Assembly (NCBI GenBank): GCA_027050975.1
Contig: JALUAR010000033.1
Location: forward strand, 1 to 6,315
DNA from: Thermodesulfovibrio sp.
GTDB taxonomy: Bacteria > Nitrospirota > Thermodesulfovibrionia > Thermodesulfovibrionales > JdFR-85
Direction of reading: 5' to 3'
Length of the DNA stretch: 6,315 nucleotides
Below are positions 1-5,557 of this stretch, one piece after another (the first letter of the stretch is position 1; each line of letters begins with the position of its first letter). Below the pieces are notes generated by a model. It saw nothing but the letters and a program-made list of their open reading frames with translations, did no database searches and had not been told where the DNA came from. A program made the translations under genes and the position numbers.

Positions 1-27
1 TGAGCTAGAGGCCCACTTTATATTGAT

Positions 28-49
28 AAAAAGTTTAAACCGTTTAAAC
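28..49 (-). terminator. Putative intrinsic terminator after tRNA-Arg, built from a 9-bp tandem repeat
   Basis: Two copies of GTTTAAACC plus a partial third lie in tandem at 33-53. Because GTTTAAAC is itself palindromic, the minus-strand transcript can fold a 7-bp stem with a 3-base loop (33-49), followed by five U (plus-strand A at 28-32). The hairpin sits about 27 bases beyond the encoded CCA of the tRNA, where a terminator is expected. The stem is mostly A-U, so it would be weak, and the tandem repeat may have another origin. Confidence 0.4.
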
Positions 50-75
50 CGTTAGAGCAGTTTGAACTGTTTTTT

Positions 76-152
76 TGGTGCGCCTGAGAGGATTCGAACC
101 CCCGACCTGAGGTTCCGGAGACCTCCGCTCTATCCAACTGAGCTACAGGCGC
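76..152 (-). tRNA. tRNA-Arg, anticodon CCG, with encoded CCA
   Basis: This tRNA decodes the arginine codon CGG. On the minus strand it folds as a complete 77-base cloverleaf. The acceptor stem is a perfect 7-bp GCGCCUG/CAGGCGC, the D arm is GCUC/GAGC with loop AGUUGGAUA, and the anticodon stem is GAGGU/ACCUC around loop CUCCGGA. The variable region is AGGUC. The T arm is GGGGG/CCUCU with loop UUCGAAU and contains two G-U pairs. Discriminator A and CCA are encoded (79-76). It follows the ArsR gene on the same strand but has its own promoter. Translating the opposite strand gives a protein-like frame that is an artefact of the tRNA. Confidence 0.97.
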
Positions 153-160
153 AACATTTA

Positions 161-190
161 ATAATAGTGAAAAAGGGCCGATTATGTCAA
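161..190 (-). promoter_or_regulatory. Sigma-70-type promoter of tRNA-Arg
   Basis: On the minus strand a perfect TTGACA -35 (190-185) is followed after 18 bases by TATTAT (166-161). Transcription should start near 155-154, leaving a 5' leader of only about two to three bases before the mature tRNA 5' end at 152. The hexamers are seen directly; the start site is inferred from normal spacing. Confidence 0.65.
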
Positions 191-205
191 GAAGATGATG
201 ATGTG

Positions 206-230
206 AAAAAGCAGGTTGAAGCTACCTTTT
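206..230 (-). terminator. Weak hairpin at the end of the arsR gene
   Basis: The minus-strand RNA can pair AGGU (227-224) with ACCU (216-213) around a 7-base loop, with flanking A-run (230-228) and U-run (210-206) able to extend the stem past a two-base bulge. It overlaps the arsR stop codon at 224-222 and ends in five U. The four-pair core is weak, so some arsR transcripts may read on into tRNA-Arg. Confidence 0.25.
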
Positions 231-545
231 CAGGCCCATCTCCTTTACAAGTTCAGCCGTCTTTAACACCTCCTTTTTCACAATCTCTTCGGCAAGATCG
301 ATTATCTTGTAGATTTCACCGTATCTCGTGCGATAGAAAGAACTTACACCGTTTTTTCTGAAGTCGACGAGCCCTGCCTGCCTGAGAATGGAGAGATGTT
401 TTGAGACGTTTGCCTGCTCTTCACCAAGCTGAGGAATCATGTCGCAGACACATCTTTCCCCCTCTCGCAAGATCTCCAAGATTCTTAGCCTGGTGGGTTG
501 TGAGATTGCTTTCAGGATTTCGGATTTTCTTTTAAGGACATCCAT
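222..545 (-). CDS. ArsR/SmtB-family winged-helix repressor with a CVC metal-site motif
   Basis: This is a small dimeric DNA-binding repressor of 107 residues, a typical length for the family. The recognition-helix region is QANVSKHLSILRQAGLV (about residues 44-60), followed by the wing DFRKNGVSSFYRT. RCVCD at 31-35 places Cys32 and Cys34 as in arsenite-sensing ArsR, where this Cys pair binds As(III)/Sb(III). Thus a trivalent metalloid or thiol-reactive ligand is likely, but not proven. I chose the ATG at 545: GGAGGGGG lies just before it (554-547), and the longer frame starting at 593 would begin upstream of the predicted -10. The gene lies alone between pilD and tRNA-Arg with no efflux pump or reductase nearby. 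Its target, besides itself, is therefore unknown. The family is secure; the ligand is inferred. Confidence 0.88.
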   Translation of the reverse strand: MDVLKRKSEILKAISQPTRLRILEILREGERCVCDMIPQLGEEQANVSKHLSILRQAGLVDFRKNGVSSFYRTRYGEIYKIIDLAEEIVKKEVLKTAELVKEMGLKR

Positions 546-568
546 ACCCCCTCCGTCTCGTAGAAATG

Positions 569-596
569 ACAATATTACTATATTGTAAAACAATAT
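569..596. promoter_or_regulatory. ArsR-type operator with three alternating perfect half-sites
   Basis: Three identical 7-bp half-sites alternate in orientation: ACAATAT (569-575), ATATTGT (580-586) and ACAATAT (590-596). They are separated by 4 and 3 bases, so the middle half-site can form an inverted repeat with either neighbour. A further outer pair, TGACA (567-571) and TGTCA (601-605), flanks the group. The array overlaps the -10 and spacer of the adjacent ArsR-family gene, which implies autorepression. The repeats are directly visible; the identity of the bound protein is inferred from position. Confidence 0.72.
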
Positions 597-606
597 ACAC
601 TGTCAA
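577..606 (-). promoter_or_regulatory. Sigma-70-type promoter of the arsR-family gene
   Basis: On the minus strand a perfect TTGACA (606-601) is followed by an 18-base spacer and TATAGT (582-577), one mismatch from consensus. The predicted start near 570 gives a leader of about 25 bases to the ATG at 545. The operator half-sites cover the spacer and the -10, so repressor binding would block polymerase directly. Confidence 0.7.
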
Positions 607-622
607 GTTTTTGAATCAAAGC

Positions 623-643
623 AATTAAAGGCTATATAAAGCC
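623..643 (-). terminator. Possible weak terminator at the end of pilD
   Basis: GGCU (643-640) can pair with AGCC (633-630) around a 6-base loop, followed by UUUAAUU (629-623). It overlaps the pilD stop codon (634-632) and lies just before the arsR promoter, a sensible place to end the operon. The stem is only four pairs and the U-run is interrupted. Confidence 0.35.
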
Positions 644-1402
644 GTTTAAGTAGAGTTCCAGTAGTTCTTTTCCGAATAATACGGACATTGAGGAGCCAAA
701 AGCAAGAAACGGACCGAAAGGAATCTTGGTCTTTCTTCCTTTCCCCTTGAAGAGCATAAGACCGATACCAACGACTGAACCGGTAAGGCTTCCGAAGAAT
801 GTTGTAAACAGCACTCCCTTCCAGCCTGTAAGGGCTCCCACCATTGCCATCATCTTTATATCTCCTCCTCCCATCCCTCCTCTGCTCAGCACGGCAATTG
901 CATAATAAAGACCGAATCCTGTGGATAAGCCTAATAGGGACTGCTTAAAACCTAAAACCTCTGTTCTATCAAAAGGATCCACTACTACAAATATGGCAAG
1001 TACAAAGGCTATCACGGCGCCCGGCAGAGTAATCACATCCGGAATAATCTGGAAATCAAAATCAATAAAGGTAATAACAATAAGGGCCGAAAGATACGCC
1101 ATATAGGCTATGGCAGTAACCGTAAGGCCATATCTCCAAAGAACCAGAACATAGAAAAGACCGTTTAGAAACTCCACAAGAGGATAACGTATCGATATTG
1201 GCTCTCCGCAGTATCTGCATTTGCCCTTTAGAAGTATGTAGCTGATGACAGGAATATTATCCCATGGTTTTATCGGACTGCCGCATTTGGGGCATTTTGA
1301 CGAAGGCCTTACTATCGATTCCTCTCTGGGAATGCGGTGAATGCATACATTGAGAAAAGAGCCCACAATCAATCCGAAGACAAAGACAATAACGTATAGC
1401 AT
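632..1402 (-). CDS. pilD: Prepilin peptidase / N-methyltransferase (type IV leader peptidase)
   Basis: This inner-membrane aspartic protease cuts the leader of type IV prepilins or type II secretion pseudopilins and usually N-methylates the new N-terminus. The N-terminal GSFLNVCIHRIPR region is followed by two zinc-type Cys pairs, CPKC (37-40) and CRYC (62-65), of the cytoplasmic domain found in bifunctional members. The catalytic part holds FIDFDFQIIPD (Asp114, 116, 122) and the GGGD motif of GxGD proteases, with Asp181. The rest is strongly hydrophobic, consistent with several membrane helices. At 256 residues it is complete. I prefer the ATG at 1402, whose A is also the last base of the upstream TGA. 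A TTG two codon-frames back at 1405 would add one residue. Upstream GGTGGGAG serves as ribosome site. Its place at the end of a rimP-nusA-recG operon is unusual, and no pilin gene is in view. Confidence 0.95.
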   Translation of the reverse strand: MLYVIVFVFGLIVGSFLNVCIHRIPREESIVRPSSKCPKCGSPIKPWDNIPVISYILLKGKCRYCGEPISIRYPLVEFLNGLFYVLVLWRYGLTVTAIAYMAYLSALIVITFIDFDFQIIPDVITLPGAVIAFVLAIFVVVDPFDRTEVLGFKQSLLGLSTGFGLYYAIAVLSRGGMGGGDIKMMAMVGALTGWKGVLFTTFFGSLTGSVVGIGLMLFKGKGRKTKIPFGPFLAFGSSMSVLFGKELLELYLNGFI

Positions 1403-1719
1403 CAATCTCCCACCTTACTCAATGCATCGGCCTTTTCCCTGAGACTGTCCATCTGCTTTTCTATCTCCGCAATCTCCTTAAAAAGCTCTTTGATTTCGCT
1501 ATCAGATAGTATAGTGTATTCAGGGGAATCCTTCAACTGGTAGAGCCTTTCTCCCAGCTTTATCATTATCCTCTGTCTTTTCGCCTTTAGCTCTTCCATG
1601 TTATTAAGTACTTTAATGATGGCAAGTTCCACATGAAGCCGTTCACTTATCAAAGATGCGAACCATTTGAGCTTTTTTATCCCTTTTTGAAACCACTCCT
1701 TTACTGTAACCAAATTCAT
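1402..1719 (-). CDS. Small helical, coiled-coil protein of unknown function
   Basis: I do not recognise this 105-residue protein. It is almost wholly helix-forming. A basic, aromatic N-terminal stretch (VKEWFQKGIKKLKWF, about 6-20) could be amphipathic and lie on a membrane. A charged helix (about 40-62) follows, then a short break with DSPEY, and an acidic/basic heptad-like segment (about 74-102) that should form a coiled coil. There is no signal peptide, cysteine or catalytic motif. Translation looks efficient: AAAGGAGG lies five bases before the ATG at 1719. It starts 11 bases after recG and its TGA shares one base with the pilD ATG, so it is probably co-translated with pilD. That tight link hints at a role beside pilus processing or the membrane, but this is inference only. 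Good start, ribosome site and spacing argue that it is a real gene. Confidence 0.82.
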   Translation of the reverse strand: MNLVTVKEWFQKGIKKLKWFASLISERLHVELAIIKVLNNMEELKAKRQRIMIKLGERLYQLKDSPEYTILSDSEIKELFKEIAEIEKQMDSLREKADALSKVGD

Positions 1720-1730
1720 CTTTGCCTCCT

Positions 1731-3821
1731 TTAACCGGTTCTGAATATCTCGATTTTATCCTTCCAGAACCTTTCGATCATTGCCCTGAGGGAGGGGGTT
1801 CTGGACATTGAAGGGTCGCTGCCGATTAATCGGAATGCCTCGTTACGTGCAAACTTAAGCAGTTTTACGTCTCTCAGCAGGTTTGCTGTCTTAAGATCAG
1901 GCATTCCTGACTGTCTTGTGCCAAAGAACTCACCGGGACCACGAATGTTGAAATCCTCCTCAGCCACTTTAAACCCATCCGAATGCCGTACCATTACCTG
2001 AAGCCTTCTCCATGCCTCATCTGAGAGCCGACCATAGGCAAGTAAAAAACAGTAGGATTGGTGGTTGCCTCTTCCCACGCGTCCTCTCAGCTGATGAAGC
2101 TGGGCAAGACCGAATCTCTCTGCATGAACAATAAGCATTAATGTGGCATTAGGCACATCCACACCTACCTCTATAACCGTTGTGCTCACAAGGATGTCTA
2201 TCTTACCCTCCTTAAAGAGGTTCATTGTCTCCTCCCGTTCCTGAGGTTTCATACGCCCGTGTATAAGGCCGATTGTGAACTCCGGGAATATATGTTGCAT
2301 CTTCTCCTTCCCCTGCATCGCGTCCTTGAGATCCACCTTTTCAGAGCCCTCAATCACAGGATAGACCACATAGGCCTGACGGCCCTTTTTGATCTCGGAT
2401 TTTATGAAGTTATATATGAGATGTTTCTGTTCCGGTCTGAAGAGCTTGGTTACCACGGGCTTTCTGTTAGGCGGCAGTTCATCAATGATCGAGTAGTCCA
2501 GGTCACCATAGAGGGTTAACGAGAGGGTTCTGGGTATGGGGGTAGCTGTCATTACGAGGACGTCAGGGTTGAAACCCTTCTTTCTCAATGATGCCCTCTG
2601 CATGACTCCGAATCGATGCTGTTCGTCTATCACCACCAGCCCAAGATTATTAAACCGAACCTCTTTCTGGATGAGGGCATGGGTGCCTACTATTATATCT
2701 ACCTCACCCGAGGCTATCTCTTCAAGGGGACGATCCTTTCGACTTCCCGTTAGAAGCTCGCATCTGAGGTTGAGACGGTCTATAAGAGTATGTATATTCA
2801 TATAGTGCTGTTCGGCAAGCAGTTCTGTCGGAGCCATTATTGCAGCCTGATAACCTGCTTCAACGGCCTGAAGCATTGCCATGAGGGCAACCACTGTTTT
2901 TCCCGAACCAACGTCGCCCTGAATCAGTCTGTTCATCGGGGTTGGCTTTCTCATATCCTCAAGAATCTCTTCTATCACACGCTGCTGTGCCGAGGTAAGT
3001 TTAAAAGGTAGAATTTCAAGCAGCCTCTGAATCAGTCTGCCCTCGGGATTGAATGATATCCCTCTGGCAAGGGACTGTCCCCTTTTCAGAATCGCAAGCC
3101 CTGACTGGAGGAAGAAGAGTTCGTCAAAAGACAGACGCTGATGATAAGGGCTCGTACCACTGGTGAGGGATTCAATGTCTCCATCTTCGGGAAAGTGGAC
3201 ATTCCGAAGTGCCTCCCTGAGAGGCGGGAGGCTATACTGTTTGAGAATCTCCTCAGGCATATAGTCCTCTACCGAGGGTAGGGCAAAATTTACTATGGAG
3301 TGCATCATTGACCTGAGGGCCCTTGCACTTACTCCAGCAGTGGTCCTGTAGATGGGAACAATTCTGGATGTGTGAATATTCTGGGTATCCGAATCATCAT
3401 CTATTATCTCGTACTCGGGATTTTGCATCTCAAACCCCGCACCCCAGTTAAAGCCCCTTTTTACAATACCACTGAGGATCACTTTTTTGCCGGGTTTGAA
3501 AACCTTTTTCATGTATGGCTGATTAAACCATTTTGCAGTAAGCAGACCGGTTCCGTCGCTTATTACAAGTTCGAAGATCTTCATTTTCTTCCTTGTTGTC
3601 TCCTTCAGATCGGCAGAAACAACCTTGCCCGTAACGGTCTGAAGGGTCTCGTATTTGAGGGAGCGTATCTCTGGCGTTGCTCTTCTGTCTTCGTAACGGT
3701 AGGGGAGGTAATAAAGGGCATCATAAATGGTTTTGATACCGAGGCGGGCAAGGAGTTTTGCTTTTCTTGGACCTATTCCCTTTACGTACTGTACGGGATA
3801 CTCGTTGAGGTCTCTTTTCAC
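1731..3821 (-). CDS. recG: ATP-dependent DNA helicase RecG
   Basis: RecG is a monomeric superfamily 2 translocase that reverses stalled replication forks and branch-migrates Holliday junctions and R-loops. The 696 residues match the usual length near 690. An N-terminal helical part with VQYVKGIGPRKA (10-21) leads into the wedge/OB-fold domain (about 60-145). The helicase core shows Walker A GDVGSGKT (302-309), DEQH (399-402), TATPIPRTL (425-433), STTVIEVGVDVPNAT (546-560) and QLRGRVGRG (577-585). FNIRGPGEFFGTRQSG (624-639) is the conserved C-terminal motif coupling ATP use to translocation. All key residues are present. The start is GTG at 3821; an in-frame TAA at 3827-3825 excludes anything longer. 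The nearest good ribosome site (AGGAG, about 3846-3842) is some 20 bases upstream, with a small hairpin between. It follows nusA by 28 bases. Confidence 0.98.
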   Translation of the reverse strand: MKRDLNEYPVQYVKGIGPRKAKLLARLGIKTIYDALYYLPYRYEDRRATPEIRSLKYETLQTVTGKVVSADLKETTRKKMKIFELVISDGTGLLTAKWFNQPYMKKVFKPGKKVILSGIVKRGFNWGAGFEMQNPEYEIIDDDSDTQNIHTSRIVPIYRTTAGVSARALRSMMHSIVNFALPSVEDYMPEEILKQYSLPPLREALRNVHFPEDGDIESLTSGTSPYHQRLSFDELFFLQSGLAILKRGQSLARGISFNPEGRLIQRLLEILPFKLTSAQQRVIEEILEDMRKPTPMNRLIQGDVGSGKTVVALMAMLQAVEAGYQAAIMAPTELLAEQHYMNIHTLIDRLNLRCELLTGSRKDRPLEEIASGEVDIIVGTHALIQKEVRFNNLGLVVIDEQHRFGVMQRASLRKKGFNPDVLVMTATPIPRTLSLTLYGDLDYSIIDELPPNRKPVVTKLFRPEQKHLIYNFIKSEIKKGRQAYVVYPVIEGSEKVDLKDAMQGKEKMQHIFPEFTIGLIHGRMKPQEREETMNLFKEGKIDILVSTTVIEVGVDVPNATLMLIVHAERFGLAQLHQLRGRVGRGNHQSYCFLLAYGRLSDEAWRRLQVMVRHSDGFKVAEEDFNIRGPGEFFGTRQSGMPDLKTANLLRDVKLLKFARNEAFRLIGSDPSMSRTPSLRAMIERFWKDKIEIFRTG

Positions 3822-3849
3822 AGATTATTTTCTGAGAGTTTTCTCCTGG

Positions 3850-4944
3850 TTATTCACCTGAGGGAGGGCTTTCCCCGCCAAAGGCGGCTTCAGCCTCCTC
3901 CTGCTTTATCTTTGCATACTCTGACTCACTGATTATATCGATATCCCAGCCTGTGAGTTTCATGGCAAGCTTTACATTAACCCCTCTCTTTCCTATTGCA
4001 AGAGAGAGTTGCTGGTCGTTGACTACAACCATGGCTGTTCTGTCCTCTTCGTTTATGCCTATCCTGTCCACAGTGGCAGGTGTAAGTGCCCTGGCAATAA
4101 ACATTCTGGGGTCATCGCTCCAGGGAATAATGTCAATCCTTTCTCCTCTCAGTTCCCTGACAATACCCTGCACACGGGTGCCCTTCATACCTACACAGGC
4201 ACCGATGGGGTCTATGGAGGGGTCATGGGAGATAACGGCAAGCTTGGTTCTCTCTCCGGGCTCTCTTACGATCTTTTTGATCTCCACTATGCCATCCTCT
4301 ATCTCGGGAACCTCCATCTTGAATAGCTGGGCAACAAACTCCGGAGCAGTTCTAGTGAGATAAATCTCCGGGCCCTTTGAGGTGATTTTTACATCTTTTA
4401 CATATGCCTTTACGGTGTCACCCCTTTTGAGGTTTTCGCCGGGTAGGGTCTCCCTCTTGGGCAAAATAGCCTCGGCCCTGCCAAGATTAACGTAGTAAAT
4501 ACCTTTTTCCTTCCGATGTATAATACCTGTTACAACGGTACCGGCCTTGTCCTTGAACTCCTGGTAAATCGCCTCTCTTTCAGCCTCTCTTACCTTCTGG
4601 AAGATTACCTGTTTGGCTGTCTGAGCTGCAATACGGCCAAAATCATGAAGCTCTACGGGTACTGCTATGATATCTCCCACATTCACATCGGGATTGATCT
4701 CACGGGCCTCCTCTATGCTTGCCTCCTCCCTGGGATTGCTAACGGTCTTTACCACCTTTTTGATGGCAGAGACATTAATTGCACAGGTTTCAGGGTCAAT
4801 TGTGAGTTCGATGTTTCTCTTGCCGCCGAACTTCTTTTTGGCTGCACTCAAAAGGGCAGACTCCAGTGCCTTAAGCACCTTCTCTCTCGAGAGGCCCTTT
4901 TCTCTACAGATCTGATCGATTATATAGCAGAATTCTTTATTCAC
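3850..4944 (-). CDS. nusA: Transcription termination/antitermination factor NusA
   Basis: NusA binds RNA polymerase near the RNA exit channel, where it modulates pausing, intrinsic termination and antitermination. The order of domains is an N-terminal polymerase-binding domain (about 1-125), an S1 domain (about 134-199), KH1 (about 230-290, loop GACVGMKGTRV at 248-258) and KH2 (about 300-345, loop SLAIGKRGVNV at 314-324). The protein ends soon after KH2 with an acidic tail. At 364 residues it lacks the C-terminal acidic repeats of the 495-residue E. coli protein, as in many other phyla. It starts with GTG at 4944, overlapping the rimP TGA by four bases (GTGA), with GGAG eight bases upstream. 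The rimP-nusA pair is a classic arrangement, but infB does not follow; recG does. NusA is known to regulate its own operon in E. coli, and a terminator in this operon's leader would allow that here. Confidence 0.98.
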   Translation of the reverse strand: MNKEFCYIIDQICREKGLSREKVLKALESALLSAAKKKFGGKRNIELTIDPETCAINVSAIKKVVKTVSNPREEASIEEAREINPDVNVGDIIAVPVELHDFGRIAAQTAKQVIFQKVREAEREAIYQEFKDKAGTVVTGIIHRKEKGIYYVNLGRAEAILPKRETLPGENLKRGDTVKAYVKDVKITSKGPEIYLTRTAPEFVAQLFKMEVPEIEDGIVEIKKIVREPGERTKLAVISHDPSIDPIGACVGMKGTRVQGIVRELRGERIDIIPWSDDPRMFIARALTPATVDRIGINEEDRTAMVVVNDQQLSLAIGKRGVNVKLAMKLTGWDIDIISESEYAKIKQEEAEAAFGGESPPSGE

Positions 4945-5405
4945 AGTTCTATCTCCAAATTTGCCTTTGATATTATATTATAAGGTATCTTTACAATCTT
5001 TTTGTCAGTTTTAAGAACAATTGTATCGTCATCCACTTCCTGAATCCTTCCTATAAAGAAGGTCTGGTTATCAATTCGTTCCTTTGTAACCACCCTTGCA
5101 AGTTTGCCAGTAAAGCGCTTAAACTCTTTAATATTCCTGAGAGGTCTGTCTATTCCCGGAGAGGTGACCTCCAGTGTGTACGAACCGGGAATTGGATCCT
5201 CTATATCCAGGAGAGCCTCCAGCTGACGGCTCACAGTTTCACAGTCCTGGATGGTTATCCCCTGTTCACTATCAATGGTTATTCTTAATGTCATTTTTCC
5301 TGTTTGACCCAGAATCTCCACATCATAAAGCTCAACTCCAGCCACCTCTACGGCCTCCTGGGCGAGCTCTGTAACCTTTTTTTTGATTGCCTGCTTCTGT
5401 GACAT
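4941..5405 (-). CDS. rimP: Ribosome maturation factor RimP
   Basis: RimP assists late assembly of the 30S ribosomal subunit. The 154 residues fit the family. The N-terminal alpha/beta domain holds GVELYDVE (23-30), the conserved DCETVSRQLEALLD block (54-67) and the hallmark SYTLEVTSPGIDRPL (75-89). An Sm-like C-terminal domain follows (about 93-154). It is the first gene of the operon, and its stop overlaps the nusA start, suggesting coupled translation. The ATG at 5405 is the only sensible start. It is odd that the sole purine-rich run, AAAAGGG, touches the ATG with no spacing, and that an intrinsic terminator ends about ten bases upstream. Both suggest that expression is held back in the leader. 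Confidence 0.96.
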   Translation of the reverse strand: MSQKQAIKKKVTELAQEAVEVAGVELYDVEILGQTGKMTLRITIDSEQGITIQDCETVSRQLEALLDIEDPIPGSYTLEVTSPGIDRPLRNIKEFKRFTGKLARVVTKERIDNQTFFIGRIQEVDDDTIVLKTDKKIVKIPYNIISKANLEIEL

Positions 5406-5411
5406 CCCTTT

Positions 5412-5440
5412 TAAAAATAAAAGAGTGGCTAAACCACTCT
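5412..5440 (-). terminator. Intrinsic terminator in the rimP-nusA leader (probable attenuator)
   Basis: The minus-strand RNA forms a perfect 7-bp stem AGAGUGG (5440-5434)/CCACUCU (5428-5422) with a 5-base loop, followed at once by UUUAUUUUU. This has the form of a strong Rho-independent terminator and works only on the minus strand, as the plus side has no T-run. No minus-strand gene lies just upstream, so it does not end a preceding gene. It sits between every candidate operon promoter and the rimP ATG, seven bases from its last base to the start codon. A transcript must read through it to express the operon. Confidence 0.8.
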
Positions 5441-5454
5441 GTATATAAAATTTT

Positions 5455-5470
5455 CTCCTCTATAGAGGAG
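5455..5470 (-). promoter_or_regulatory. Palindromic leader hairpin, candidate anti-antiterminator
   Basis: A perfect 16-base palindrome (CTCCTC-TATA-GAGGAG) lies 14 bases upstream of the leader terminator. Its first arm CUCCUCU (5470-5464) can also pair with the terminator's first arm AGAGUGG (six of seven pairs, one of them G-U), and its second arm begins AGAG, complementary to the CUCU that ends the terminator. The two hairpins could therefore trade partners and switch between termination and read-through. The palindrome is visible; the switch is inferred from complementarity. Confidence 0.5.
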
Positions 5471-5479
5471 ATTAATCCT

Positions 5480-5517
5480 GCTATACTAATTTATCAGTTT
5501 TTCTGTTAAAAGGTCAA
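5480..5517 (-). promoter_or_regulatory. Candidate proximal promoters of the rimP operon
   Basis: Two overlapping minus-strand options are visible. One is TTGACC (5517-5512), 18 bases, TAAATT (5493-5488). The other is TTAACA (5509-5504), 18 bases, TATAGC (5485-5480). Either would start transcription near 5473-5482, just before the leader hairpin, giving a leader of about 70-75 bases. The second option would start at or inside the first arm of that hairpin. Matches are partial and the region is AT-rich. Confidence 0.35.
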
Positions 5518-5557
5518 ATCCTACAATAAAAGATACAGGAATAAGCAGAAATAAAAT

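Noticed and set aside
54..76. CAGT-TTGA-ACTG hairpin followed by seven T on the plus strand, like a terminator for a gene from the left
   Set aside because: The stem core is only four pairs, extended mainly by wobble pairs with its own T-run, and no plus-strand gene is visible to the left.
1..152. Possible attachment site for an integrated element at the 3' end of tRNA-Arg
   Set aside because: No integrase gene and no direct repeat of the tRNA 3' end are visible in the window, and only 75 bases beyond the tRNA are available.
62..361. Plus-strand frame starting MNCFFGAPERIRTPDLRF across the tRNA
   Set aside because: It is the familiar false protein made by translating the antisense of a tRNA gene. 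It then runs antisense through the end of arsR, with no ribosome site.
546..593. Longer ArsR start adding MFYNIVILSFLRDGGG
   Set aside because: That region contains the predicted -10 and the operator repeats, so it should not be in the mRNA. The added residues do not look like the family.
3372..3932. 186-residue plus-strand frame opposite recG and nusA
   Set aside because: It lies antisense to conserved RecG and NusA sequence, has no family signature, and spans the recG/nusA gap. It is a shadow frame.
4516..4983. 155-residue plus-strand frame opposite nusA and rimP
   Set aside because: Antisense shadow of well-conserved NusA and RimP coding sequence, with no ribosome site or recognisable motif.
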